Below are positions 18,389-26,694 of a stretch of DNA of 64,000 nucleotides, one piece after another. Source of the DNA: Streptococcus oralis. GTDB lineage: Bacteria; Bacillota; Bacilli; Lactobacillales; Streptococcaceae. Position numbers and translations under genes: made by a program. The stretch spans positions 30,074 to 94,073 of the forward strand of contig NZ_JAHZPJ010000007.1 of NCBI RefSeq assembly GCF_019929345.1, in the 5' to 3' direction. The notes under the pieces are model-generated. The model had not been told where the DNA came from and ran no database searches. It saw only the letters and a program-made list of their open reading frames with translations. Each line of letters begins with the position of its first letter. Position 1 is the first letter of the stretch.

Positions 18389-18603
18389 ATCTTGTAAATT
18401 TTTTCCAAATTAAAAACTTCTAAGGCCGCAGACATTGCAGCACTCATCAAATTATTTTTATCATTTACCCCAAGTGCGTCAAAACTAGATTTAACATTTT
18501 GAAAATATATATCATTCACAATTTGGACTTGACCACCTTGGTGATTAACGTGGATATAAAAACTCATTGCAGTAGCATATTCAAAGGCTTTACCTGTAGA
18601 CAT
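18385..18603 (-). CDS. HaeIII-family restriction endonuclease, N-terminal part (split gene)
   Basis: 72 residues, GKAFEYATAMSFY at the start, then a short helical domain ending EVFNLEKIYKI. This matches the N-terminal helical part expected in HaeIII-type enzymes. The frame ends in TGA at 18385. The reading frame of the C-terminal part becomes continuous if the run of six A just upstream (minus strand, GGAAAAAATT) were seven A. AGGAG lies upstream of the ATG. Confidence 0.75.
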   Translation of the reverse strand: MSTGKAFEYATAMSFYIHVNHQGGQVQIVNDIYFQNVKSSFDALGVNDKNNLMSAAMSAALEVFNLEKIYKI

Positions 18604-18664
18604 TATTGTTCTCCTTTCAACTTCCCTAAATATTTACGTTTTTGATGTTTCAACTATATGCCTC

Positions 18665-18874
18665 TTACTTCAGGTCAACAAATAGCTGAGCAATCGAAAT
18701 ATTAAATCCATTAGCTATTTTTTCAATATTTTTCAATGAAATATTTCGTTTGCCAGACTCTACTGAAGCGAAATATGTTCTATCCATTCCTATCTTAAGT
18801 GCAAACTTTTCCTGACTTAGACCAGTTGTCATTCGTAATTCTTTAACTCTTTTTCCAAATTCAATTTGTATCAT
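18665..18874 (-). CDS. XRE-family C-type controller of the restriction-modification system
   Basis: 69 residues, a single helix-turn-helix domain (GLSQEKFALKIGMDRTYFASVESGKRNISL), the size and layout of restriction-modification C proteins. The gene lies 61 bp upstream of the endonuclease in the same direction, the usual order for C then R genes. A C protein delays endonuclease expression until methylation is complete after transfer to a new host. A TATAAT hexamer lies upstream. No clear Shine-Dalgarno site is seen at the ATG, so it may be translated from a leaderless or short-leader transcript. Confidence 0.75.
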   Translation of the reverse strand: MIQIEFGKRVKELRMTTGLSQEKFALKIGMDRTYFASVESGKRNISLKNIEKIANGFNISIAQLFVDLK

Positions 18875-18992
18875 CTAGACATTACTCACTTTGATAAAAT
18901 CTTTATTATATATTCTAAACAATTATGCTTATTTAGCAACGGATTATGAGCAACAAAAAAGAAGAGCGATCACTCTTCTCATGTATTTTATA

Positions 18993-19277
18993 CTAATTAT
19001 TTAGTCCGGAATAATGATATCTCCTAATCGGTCCACTTTCTTTACTGATCCCAATCTCAAAATAAAAATAATGATCCCTGCCATCCTTGGCGTTCTCTTT
19101 ATTCAACTTGAAGTAGTTCTTCTGATTCATTGCCATTGTCCTAAGGATATCATCAATCAGAAAAGTTAAGGGTACGCTCATTGCTGAATACTTCTGGAAG
19201 TCTTCTTCGAATCGGATATAGTCTTCTGAGAAATAATCCATCTGCAATTTATTTTCATAGAGTTCTTTTCTACTCAT
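18993..19277 (-). CDS. DUF5960-like protein in the UmuC operon
   Basis: 94 residues with an acidic/aromatic N-terminus (YFSEDYIRFEEDFQKYS) and a C-terminal YFYFEIGI strand. It overlaps the preceding gene by 8 bp. Small proteins of this kind (DUF5960 in my recollection) commonly trail the UmuC-like polymerase in streptococcal ICEs. Function unknown; last gene of the SOS-type operon. Confidence 0.6.
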   Translation of the reverse strand: MSRKELYENKLQMDYFSEDYIRFEEDFQKYSAMSVPLTFLIDDILRTMAMNQKNYFKLNKENAKDGRDHYFYFEIGISKESGPIRRYHYSGLNN

Positions 19278-19632
19278 AGCTAACCTCTTCTAATAACTGG
19301 ATGCTCAAGAAGTCCTCCACTTGAATCAATCGATATCCTTCATAAGTCTTGAGGGATACTTCTTTTGCTGAAATTTCTCTAACTTCGCCAATCAAAATTA
19401 CTTTTTGAGTTTTTTGTTTGACTATAAAGCAACCCTTTAAATTCCCAACATAAAGCTGAGAAAGTAACAATAATTTTTCTGTTCTGTTCAAGTCACTAGT
19501 TAGATCGACACGATATTTCTCTTCTCCTAGTGATGTGGTATGTTCAGATAAAAAGAAGCCCATCCACTTTTGCATACCTGAGTCTTGATATTCTCGGGCA
19601 GACTGGTAGGGCAAATAGGAACGATCAATCAT
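19270..19632 (-). CDS. Hypothetical 120-residue protein downstream of UmuC
   Basis: A mixed alpha/beta protein (MIDRSYLPYQSAREYQD at the start, then SLKTYEGYRLIQVEDFL). It overlaps the UmuC-like gene by 4 bp (ATGA), so translation is coupled. YolD-like proteins often accompany UmuC polymerases, and the position and size fit that role, but I cannot confirm the family by reading. Confidence 0.6.
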   Translation of the reverse strand: MIDRSYLPYQSAREYQDSGMQKWMGFFLSEHTTSLGEEKYRVDLTSDLNRTEKLLLLSQLYVGNLKGCFIVKQKTQKVILIGEVREISAKEVSLKTYEGYRLIQVEDFLSIQLLEEVSYE

Positions 19633-21044
19633 TTTAAACCATCTAGTCCACCAGCAGAATGACCTCCGATTAGTTTACTTCTAACAATGCTTCTTGATGC
19701 TGATTCAAGGGCATTGGCTTTTAAAAGTGAAGTGAACCCAAACTGATCTCGGACGCTGTCAATCGCTGATTGGAGCCTTTCTTCTTTTTCTATTTTTTCA
19801 ACATCATCAAATAAAGAAACTAGTCCAAACGATTCATCCACTAGACCTGAATAGTTGACGGCAACGTTCCTTACGGCACCTGAACTGTATTTCTGATGAA
19901 ATAACTGTAAAACCACATTAGTTAGCGTGTCCGTATGATTAGTTGGTTCGATCTTTTTTTGTGTGTTGATTGATTTTTTATTTTCCTGTTTGGAATAGCC
20001 TACATGAATAGAGACAACCGTTGTTTTCTTACCCGCTCGTCTAAGACGAATAGCAACCTGCTCTGCCATCTCTCGAAGGACAATCTCGATATCCCGTTGC
20101 TTGATATAATCCCTTGGTAAGACTTGAGAGTTACCTAATCCTGTGCTCTTTGGTTTATATGGATTATTAACATTGCTTTCATCTACTCCATTTGCGTAAA
20201 ACCAGAGACGTAGCCCTACTACTCCTAAAGACTTTTTTAATAAGTCGGGATTGCTATTAGCAAGTTCCTTGATAGAAAAGATTTCCAAGTCATTTAATCT
20301 CTTTTCCATACGATGACCAATCCCCCAAAAATCCGTCATATTAGGAATTGCCCAAACCTTGCTTTCAACGTCTTCATAAGACCAATTAGCACGCATGGTG
20401 GGCATTTTCTTAGCTTCATTGTCTAAGGCTAGCTTAGCAAGCAATGGATTACTATTTGACATACCAACGGTTGAGTAAATGCCTGTCTTTCTCCAAATAT
20501 CCTTTTGAATCTTAGCAGAAATCATATCCAACTTATCTTTCCGGGATATGGTCTGATTACTAACAAAGTAGTTAAGAGAAGTTGTTAGGTCAATAAAGCC
20601 CTCATCAATCGAATAAGGGTATATTTCATTAGGGCTACCATAATCTTGGAAAACTCGTTGTATTTCCATATTAACCTCAATGTACTTGTCCATTCGAGGT
20701 GGAACTATAAAGGTGGTCTTCGCCCATTCCTCAATATAGCGTACAAAGTCTGGATCTGTTGGAAGTCCCTGCTTTTTTGCATTATAGTAAGAAAATTTTC
20801 TGGTTTTGACGTCAAAGGGTAAATCATAAGCCCGACCAACATTCTTTTTTCCAAATACTTTCTTAAACATAGGTGATGATGCCAATATCAATCCAGCAGA
20901 ATTATCCGCTCGACTCATCACACAGAGGGAGGTTTTAAGAGGATGAAGCCCTCGCTCCACACACTCAACGCTTGCATAGAAGGATTTCATATCAATAAAA
21001 GCAATATCACTGACAGGCTCTTTTGAATAGTCAATGATTCCCAT
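19629..21044 (-). CDS. UmuC/DinB-like Y-family DNA polymerase
   Basis: 471 residues. The Y-family catalytic core shows FIDMKSFYASVEC (about 16-28, first metal ligand Asp) and YSIDEGFIDLT (about 143-153, catalytic Asp-Glu). A helix-hairpin-helix thumb (FWGIGHRMEKRL) and the little-finger domain follow. It is an error-prone translesion polymerase used in SOS repair. It lies 3 bp downstream of a LexA-like repressor gene, so damage-induced expression is likely. ICE-borne copies can protect incoming DNA or raise mutation rate; that role is inferred. Confidence 0.93.
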   Translation of the reverse strand: MGIIDYSKEPVSDIAFIDMKSFYASVECVERGLHPLKTSLCVMSRADNSAGLILASSPMFKKVFGKKNVGRAYDLPFDVKTRKFSYYNAKKQGLPTDPDFVRYIEEWAKTTFIVPPRMDKYIEVNMEIQRVFQDYGSPNEIYPYSIDEGFIDLTTSLNYFVSNQTISRKDKLDMISAKIQKDIWRKTGIYSTVGMSNSNPLLAKLALDNEAKKMPTMRANWSYEDVESKVWAIPNMTDFWGIGHRMEKRLNDLEIFSIKELANSNPDLLKKSLGVVGLRLWFYANGVDESNVNNPYKPKSTGLGNSQVLPRDYIKQRDIEIVLREMAEQVAIRLRRAGKKTTVVSIHVGYSKQENKKSINTQKKIEPTNHTDTLTNVVLQLFHQKYSSGAVRNVAVNYSGLVDESFGLVSLFDDVEKIEKEERLQSAIDSVRDQFGFTSLLKANALESASRSIVRSKLIGGHSAGGLDGLK

Positions 21045-21047
21045 AAC

Positions 21048-21734
21048 CTAGTCCTCCATAGGTATAAAGTTTCCGACAATTTTTCCAACAATCCTAGGAT
21101 CATCGTCATAAGGAGCAAATTTGTCTTTATATTTTTTATTGATGGAAACGAGGCGCAAGCCGTCTTCTTCCAAGTAGACACGCTTGATATAGGTCTGCTC
21201 ATTCCAAACAACTGCATAAACTGCCCCATTATAATCAAAGCCTGTCTCACGGATCAGAGCAACGGAACCATTAGGATATTTGGGTTCCATAGAATCCCCT
21301 GATACCCAAGAGGCGAAATCATGTCCCAGCTCTTCATCATAGTAAACCGTATCGTACTCTTTTTCTCCATAGATAGTGGCACCGAGACCAGCCGACATTT
21401 CTTCATATACCCGATATTCATAACGTGGTTCAGCAATAGAGACCACCTTCTTATTTTTCTCTTCTGCGACTAAGTCACGAGCATAAGACACAACTTGTTC
21501 TTTTCCATTATGTGAGAGGACATTATAAAGTCTGACAATCTCTATCTCAGTGAAATAGCCTTTTGGGACGTTCAAAAGTTTCTCTAATAATCTCACTTTC
21601 TCAGTAGAAGGTTCTTTGACTCCACGTTCCCAAGCAGAATAGGCTTGATAGCTAATTCCTAGCTTATCTGCAATATCTTTTTGTGTTAATCTTAGCTCTT
21701 TCCTCCGAGCTTTTAATTTTTCTGGTTGATACAT
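21048..21734 (-). CDS. HdiR/LexA-like XRE-S24 self-cleaving repressor
   Basis: 228 residues. An N-terminal helix-turn-helix (LTQKDIADKLGISYQAYSAWERG) is joined to a C-terminal S24 peptidase domain. The catalytic Ser is in SGDSMEP and the Lys in YIKRV; a candidate AG cleavage site lies in EEMSAGLGA. Proteins of this kind (HdiR of Lactococcus) are inactivated through RecA during DNA damage. It is preceded by an ImmA-like protease gene and followed by umuC. A likely operator is the palindrome at 22674-22689. Confidence 0.9.
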   Translation of the reverse strand: MYQPEKLKARRKELRLTQKDIADKLGISYQAYSAWERGVKEPSTEKVRLLEKLLNVPKGYFTEIEIVRLYNVLSHNGKEQVVSYARDLVAEEKNKKVVSIAEPRYEYRVYEEMSAGLGATIYGEKEYDTVYYDEELGHDFASWVSGDSMEPKYPNGSVALIRETGFDYNGAVYAVVWNEQTYIKRVYLEEDGLRLVSINKKYKDKFAPYDDDPRIVGKIVGNFIPMED

Positions 21735-21742
21735 GATTCACC

Positions 21743-22600
21743 TCACATGACTAATAATTCTAAATTTGCCTTTCTTCTTGCTTCTGTTTCAGATAACTTT
21801 TCACTATCCCACACATAGGCCAAGGATTTTCCCTTATTGTAAACAAGCCACACCTTGAATTTCTTTACTGCTCTAATCTCGTCCCATCTTGTCTGGTCAA
21901 GCAATTCTGGTAGTTCTTGACTCGTCACAAAATTGCTTTGTTTCAATCTCCTTTTTAGTCGTCCTATAAGAGAGGGTTGATATTGATTGAACTCTTCAAT
22001 CAATATTTCTTTCAGTTGATGAAAGTAATGATGAAGGGAGGCGTTTTGACCGTCTAGGTATTCATCTACTGCCTGCTTGATGGCTGATTCAGTATCCACT
22101 TTGTAAACTCTCAACAAGTCAATCAGTCGGAAATAAAGTGCCTGCTTTGAAACTTCTAGATCCTCTTTGACCTTTTGAAAAGAATCACAAGAATAGTAAA
22201 TCTTGGATAGTAGCACAATATCAGGCATCAGAACAATAGCCGAGAATACATTGGCTTCTCTCTCTATAATAGATTCCTGATTATCCACTGATTCTGTAAA
22301 ATAAGAACCATCGTGTTTCAAGATAAAGTGGCCTAATTCATGACATAAGGTAAAGTGACGCTTGGTCACTGGATTGTCTTGCTCATAGGAAAAACTCGTC
22401 CCTAGTTTATCAATAACTGTCAAACCTTCAATTTTATGATTTGAAAAGTGGTGACTGATGACTTGAATGTTATTCTCATGAATGCAATAATCAAAATAAT
22501 AGTGAAAGTGATAATTCAGAATCGAAATTTCTTCCTTTTTCATAAAAAAGTAGAGGGTTTGTTTTGTGATTTCACTTACTCGTAAATATAATTCATCCAA
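21743..22600 (-). CDS. ImmA/IrrE family metallopeptidase
   Basis: 285 residues. The zinc-protease motif HELGHFILKHDG is seen near residues 87-98, with a following E.EAN.FSA segment (ESIIEREANVFSAIVLMP) that supplies the third ligand. The C-terminal half is helical. In ICEBs1, ImmA cleaves the XRE repressor ImmR to trigger excision. Here the gene is first in an operon with an S24-type repressor and UmuC, and a second XRE repressor lies about 2.6 kb away. Target choice between the two is unknown. The start was taken at the ATG at 22600. Confidence 0.87.
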   Translation of the reverse strand: MDELYLRVSEITKQTLYFFMKKEEISILNYHFHYYFDYCIHENNIQVISHHFSNHKIEGLTVIDKLGTSFSYEQDNPVTKRHFTLCHELGHFILKHDGSYFTESVDNQESIIEREANVFSAIVLMPDIVLLSKIYYSCDSFQKVKEDLEVSKQALYFRLIDLLRVYKVDTESAIKQAVDEYLDGQNASLHHYFHQLKEILIEEFNQYQPSLIGRLKRRLKQSNFVTSQELPELLDQTRWDEIRAVKKFKVWLVYNKGKSLAYVWDSEKLSETEARRKANLELLVM

Positions 22601-22659
22601 TGAATAACACCTCCTTTAAATCTCAACATCTGACAAACTAAACCAGAATGGTTGAGTTT

Positions 22660-22689
22660 ATTATACAAAAAAAGTAGACAATTGTCTAC
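22660..22689 (-). promoter_or_regulatory. Promoter and palindromic operator of the ImmA-HdiR-UmuC operon
   Basis: Minus-strand -35 TAGACA (22683-22688), 17-bp spacer, -10 TATAAT (22660-22665). The perfect 16-bp palindrome GTAGACAATTGTCTAC (22674-22689) covers the -35 box. Followed by T7 on the minus strand, the same palindrome can also act as a terminator for the upstream HNH gene. Confidence 0.7.
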
Positions 22690-22697
22690 TGAAAATT

Positions 22698-23651
22698 CTA
22701 AAATATATCCTCAAACTTAGCAGAATCAATCTCTGATCTTCTAGCAAGAATCTTTTCCTTAATTATGGATATCAATTCATTCGGAGATTTATTTGCTAAC
22801 GAATCATACATTATAAATATCAAAAATTCATCTGATATCAAACCATCTGAAAAATCAAATCTATTATATTCATCATAGTTCGTTTGAAAGTCCTTACGTA
22901 AAAATTCTTCTGAGATTAAACGTTCTGATATATCACTCCTAGCAAATTCATCGATTAACTTTAAAATATTATTTCCGACGTTAATCTTATACATCTGATC
23001 TAGATTATATAATCGTTCAAACCAATACTTTAGTCTTAGATATTGATTCTCATCTTGTATTTCAGATTCATCAAAAGATGTTAAATGAACATTTACCACG
23101 ATATCCCCCCTAGATGCATATATATAACATTTTATATACTTTGCTAAAGAAACTCCATGAAAATACGCATTAAAAACACCTGTCGATTCATCTTTACCAT
23201 ATCCATGACGTTTTCGCTTATTACAAGTCCAGCAAGTTGTAACAAGATTACAGGGAGTTATAGCAAATTGAGGAAATTTAGACTTTGGTAAAACATGATC
23301 TAAATTTTTATCATTAAATCCCCACCGCTTATCACAAATAGGACATCTATCTGGAGTCAGAGAATATAGTCTATCCTTATAACCATGACTATCCTTCATA
23401 CAATAATTGAAAATACCTTCCATTTGTTTAACAGTTATACCATATGCATCGTCCATCTCTTCCATAGTATACAATTGATGTCTATTGTCAAGATAGATTC
23501 CCTCATACAACTCTAGCTGTGCTTTCCACCCTGCTGAATCTACTTGTGTGAAAACATCCTTGATGTTCTGATCTTCCTTATTTGAAGAATCAGTGATTGC
23601 AGTATCACATACATCAGAAACTTTAAAATCCGGTTCGTCAATCTTCTTCAT
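22698..23651 (-). CDS. HNH endonuclease, PtuB-like (Septu-type defence)
   Basis: 317 residues. An HNH zinc-finger nuclease core is visible: C103PIC106, then LDHVLPKS (catalytic Asp-His near 117-118), an Asn near 134, and C140WTCNKRK. A helical C-terminal half follows. It overlaps the upstream ATPase gene by 14 bp, so both are made together. An ATPase-HNH pair of this size is the layout of Septu defence (PtuA/PtuB), which protects against phage. Assignment to Septu rather than another ATPase-HNH system needs profile comparison. Confidence 0.78.
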   Translation of the reverse strand: MKKIDEPDFKVSDVCDTAITDSSNKEDQNIKDVFTQVDSAGWKAQLELYEGIYLDNRHQLYTMEEMDDAYGITVKQMEGIFNYCMKDSHGYKDRLYSLTPDRCPICDKRWGFNDKNLDHVLPKSKFPQFAITPCNLVTTCWTCNKRKRHGYGKDESTGVFNAYFHGVSLAKYIKCYIYASRGDIVVNVHLTSFDESEIQDENQYLRLKYWFERLYNLDQMYKINVGNNILKLIDEFARSDISERLISEEFLRKDFQTNYDEYNRFDFSDGLISDEFLIFIMYDSLANKSPNELISIIKEKILARRSEIDSAKFEDIF

Positions 23652-25137
23652 TTGTTTTTAATTCCTTCGATAGCCGTAATATAATTCTTGCTTCACTGCC
23701 CAAAGCGGCTTCAAAACTATCTGAAATTTGTTCTTCATCTATTTTATCTTGTAATACTTTATAGAAACCTGTATTTCTTAAGTCAGTACCAAAAATAGTA
23801 TCATTAATAAAGCTAACACTTTCTCCATAAGTTTTACTTGATAGTTTCACTATACTACCCCTATGTCTATCAAAATCATATTTTAACTTCCTGATATTTG
23901 TATTAGGTATTTCCTGAAGTACGATTGCAGAGTGGGTTGCTAATAAACAAACACCATTTCCTTCCTCAACAATTTCTTCTACTGCCCTAATATACGCCTT
24001 TAAAAGTGGAGGGTGTAAGAATAGTTCAGGTTCGTCAATAATTACAAGTGTTTTTTCAAAGACCTTAATAATCAAATTCAATAAACTCAGTAAAACTATT
24101 TTTTGACCAGAACTTAATTCATTAATTATTTCTTCTGATAAATTTCTCTCTTCAATCAATGGAAGAATTCGAATAAACAAAGGATCAAAGGAAAATTTAT
24201 CTATAATTTTTTTAGTTCTACTTTCATTTTTGGGGGTTGTTGCCTCCGTAAAAAGTGTTTTTATTTCCTTAGTAATATAATCCTCTAAACTAGTCGTCTT
24301 ATTGAAATCGATTCCAATGAATTTATAATTTTCGCTATCTTTCTTTATAATTCCAGTATCAAAAGGACTATATGAAATTAATACAATTGACTCAAATTGA
24401 TTTATATTAGAAGTAATATTATTAAATAAATCACTATTTTTTTTAATATAAAGATCAATCAAATTTTTTATAAAATAGGTTTTCCCAGCTCCATTATTCC
24501 CTACAATTGCATATAAAGTATCTGGAAAATATTCTAATGAATGTGGATTCTTGCTAAATTCTAAAACATTGTTTCCATTTTTATCGACAATACTAATTTG
24601 ATATTCATCGATATATTTTCCACCCATACTCAATCTATGCAACTGATTTCTGATTTCACTTAAAGAAACACTACGTAAAAAAGAATGCTTCAATAAATAA
24701 TAGTCCTCTATAGGATGATAAATTGAATCATGCTTAATTGACTCATCTAGTCTATTTAAATCATAAGCAATATCCCCCATTTTTTTGAAATACTCATCTT
24801 TTTCAGGTGAGGATAGAAAATTATTTAAAAATTCATAATACTCTTTATCTCCAAGTGAAATCAGATTATATCCTTCATCTTGAACAAGAATCGATTGTAA
24901 GTCTATTTCCTTTTCATGCTGGTAAGGAATGAATGATATTTTAAGACTACCAAAATCGTAAATTTCACCTTCAATTTTTGCTGTCAATGCATACAATGTT
25001 CTATAGCCATAATCGTTCCAATGATCAAAAGCATAATAAATACCATCTCCTAGAGAACTAAAATCCTTATCAGTTAGAGGAAAATCTTTCTTCCATGTCT
25101 TACGTATAAAAGGATATTTTTCAAAAAAATCTATCAT
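23638..25137 (-). CDS. AAA/ABC-type ATPase, PtuA-like (Septu-type defence)
   Basis: 499 residues. An unusual N-terminal domain of about 200 residues precedes an OLD/SMC-like ATPase: Walker A VGNNGAGKT (about 212-220), ABC-like signature LSSGQK (about 338), Walker B VIIDEPELFLHP and the H-loop LATHS. There is no attached TOPRIM nuclease. The nuclease activity is probably supplied by the overlapping HNH gene. AT content is higher than in the flanking transfer genes, which fits separate acquisition. Likely role: sensing infection and gating the HNH nuclease. Confidence 0.8.
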   Translation of the reverse strand: MIDFFEKYPFIRKTWKKDFPLTDKDFSSLGDGIYYAFDHWNDYGYRTLYALTAKIEGEIYDFGSLKISFIPYQHEKEIDLQSILVQDEGYNLISLGDKEYYEFLNNFLSSPEKDEYFKKMGDIAYDLNRLDESIKHDSIYHPIEDYYLLKHSFLRSVSLSEIRNQLHRLSMGGKYIDEYQISIVDKNGNNVLEFSKNPHSLEYFPDTLYAIVGNNGAGKTYFIKNLIDLYIKKNSDLFNNITSNINQFESIVLISYSPFDTGIIKKDSENYKFIGIDFNKTTSLEDYITKEIKTLFTEATTPKNESRTKKIIDKFSFDPLFIRILPLIEERNLSEEIINELSSGQKIVLLSLLNLIIKVFEKTLVIIDEPELFLHPPLLKAYIRAVEEIVEEGNGVCLLATHSAIVLQEIPNTNIRKLKYDFDRHRGSIVKLSSKTYGESVSFINDTIFGTDLRNTGFYKVLQDKIDEEQISDSFEAALGSEARIILRLSKELKTNEED

Positions 25138-25169
25138 ATTTTTAACCTCATAGCTTGTCGAAGCTTCAC

Positions 25170-25517
25170 TTAAAGCAAGTCACCTTTTTTAAAGGCTTTC
25201 TTACGTTCTTCCATAAACTCAATCAACTCTTTCTTAAAAATTTTCTTCTCCTCATCAGTCATACCTTTTGAATTCATACGAAAAAGCAACTCAATATTAT
25301 CTAACTCTTTTTCTTTATTTTCTGAATTTCCAACTAAGTAATCCACAGTCACATTCAGAATCTGTGCGATTTTAACTAGATTTTCTTGTGTTGGCTTTTT
25401 GATTCCACGTTCCCATGAAGCATAAGCAGGTTGCGAAATTCCTAGTTTTTCAGCAACTTCAACTTGAGTTAAATGTGCTTGTTTTCTTAGATTTTTTAGA
25501 CGTTTCGAAAATTCCAT
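25170..25517 (-). CDS. XRE-family repressor of the element (ImmR-like)
   Basis: 115 residues. The N-terminal helix-turn-helix (LTQVEVAEKLGISQPAYASWERG) closely resembles that of the S24 repressor nearby. A short acidic/basic C-terminal helical region replaces the peptidase domain. It is divergent from the conjugation operon, and the region between holds a consensus promoter with a palindrome. Position and size match the repressors that keep ICEs such as ICEBs1 quiescent. Confidence 0.82.
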   Translation of the reverse strand: MEFSKRLKNLRKQAHLTQVEVAEKLGISQPAYASWERGIKKPTQENLVKIAQILNVTVDYLVGNSENKEKELDNIELLFRMNSKGMTDEEKKIFKKELIEFMEERKKAFKKGDLL

Positions 25518-25559
25518 TATGTTCCTCTTAAAATTTTTAAAGAATTTTTCAAAAATCTA

Positions 25560-25588
25560 TTGACAATTATAACCATTGGTTATATAAT
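25560..25588 (+). promoter_or_regulatory. Consensus promoter of the conjugation operon with palindromic operator
   Basis: A perfect -35 TTGACA (25560-25565), 17-bp spacer and perfect -10 TATAAT (25583-25588). The palindrome ATAACCATTGGTTAT (25569-25583) fills the spacer. A second TATAAT lies on the minus strand inside the same palindrome (25566-25571), so the divergent repressor gene may share it. Confidence 0.82.
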
Positions 25589-26094
25589 ATAAATATAGCT
25601 GATAGTTATAGTGGTCATAAAAATAATAATGCTTAACATTCAGCATCACGATCTTTGAAAATTAAATAAAAAGTGCGTCTGACAACCAGAGGACTGATTG
25701 CCAAAACTACACTAAACTTCGTACCTTTATTGTAAACGTTTTGGAATGAAAAGTCAAGTCTGTTTGATGGTTGAAGTGAAGATTTAAAACATTTTTTGTG
25801 GACTTCCACGCATTTCGGACTTTCGCACTTTTCCGAATAGTAAAGTGAACTGGCTTCGCCAAAAGGCGTAAGAGAATCTTAAGGGTATGACAATGACTAC
25901 CTGATAAGATTGGCTGGGAAAGCGATGGTAATTGATGCAAAGCACCTTGCTAAACGTTGCCACCGTGAAGGAGGAATCCTTCAACCAAATAATTTTTCTC
26001 TACTGCTGTCTATCTAATTTACTAGATAGATTTACTCTAGCTACTAAGTCCATTTTCCTAGTAGCTTTTTACTTTTATAATAAAGGAGAACACT
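25589..26094 (+). other. Structured leader of the conjugation operon
   Basis: About 500 bp without a convincing gene. Hairpins seen are CACTTT/AAAGTG (25826-25847), CGCC/GGCG (25857-25868), TCTATCT/AGATAGA (26009-26030) and AGCTACTA/TAGTAGCT (26039-26066). The last is followed by a T run and looks like an attenuator or terminator. The region lies between the strong promoter and the first transfer gene. Confidence 0.55.
26040..26070 (+). terminator. Terminator-like attenuator ahead of the transfer genes
   Basis: Stem GCTACTA / TAGTAGC (8 bp with the adjoining A-T pair), 12-nt loop, then TTTTT. It stands just before AAGGAG and the first transfer-region start, so transfer genes need read-through or antitermination. 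Confidence 0.65.
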
Positions 26095-26341
26095 ATGTCT
26101 AACTTTTTTCGCACAACAATGTGAACGAATTTATAAAAACTACATTTTCACCTATGATATCTTTTCCTCATCGGAACAACTCCAGGGGCAACTCTATCAT
26201 CAAGCCCAAAAGGATTTAGATAAACTATCCAATCAATCACTGCTTACGGGCTTTACTCATGGTGAAGTACAATTTTATACAAGAATGTTTAAACGAAAAC
26301 TTTTTACTCATTACTACTCAAGAGTGAAGCAACTAGCTTAA
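26095..26341 (+). pseudogene. First small gene of the transfer region, frameshifted in a T tract
   Basis: ATG at 26095 follows AAGGAG but meets a stop after nine codons. Removing one T from the run of six (26104-26109) opens a frame of about 81 codons (FFAQQCERIYKNYIFTYD to YYSRVKQLA) that ends at 26341, just before the next gene. The restored protein is polar and helical. It may be a recent mutation, a sequencing error or programmed slippage. I do not recognise the family. Confidence 0.6.
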
Positions 26342-26375
26342 CTCTTTTTATTTTACACTCAGAAAGGAAACTCTT

Positions 26376-26672
26376 ATGATCCCAGAAACACTTGTCATGC
26401 TACCAGAATTTATTGGCACTGCTTACTACGAAAAATTGGGAAATGCCCCACGCTATGTCTTCGGAAAAGAAGGCAAATATCAACGCCACGTGCTAAACAA
26501 TGAACAACACGGAGCCTTCCACGTAATCACACCTGCTTCAGCTACCGTCTTTCCAGAAGATGCTTTGGTTGAAGTGGTTAATCCCATTTTTCTCGCAGAT
26601 ACTTCCCTAAACGGAAATTCTGTTGCCCCAGCACTTAATGTATTTGCTGAAAAATTGGTTTTGAAAAAATAA
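26376..26672 (+). CDS. ICE conserved protein, DUF961/Orf23-like
   Basis: 98 residues, beta-rich ([35 protein letters not shown]). It occupies the position of the small DUF961-type genes (orf23/orf22) that precede the coupling protein in Tn916-like elements. AAAGGAA precedes the ATG. The next gene starts 22 bp downstream. Its role in transfer is not established; it is expressed with the conjugation operon. Confidence 0.65.
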   Translation: MIPETLVMLPEFIGTAYYEKLGNAPRYVFGKEGKYQRHVLNNEQHGAFHVITPASATVFPEDALVEVVNPIFLADTSLNGNSVAPALNVFAEKLVLKK

Positions 26673-26694
26673 AAAAGAATAGGAGAAAACATAC

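Noticed and set aside
25589-26094. CRISPR-like repeats in the ICE leader
   Set aside because: Hairpins are different from each other and no regular repeat-spacer pattern or cas gene exists anywhere in the window.
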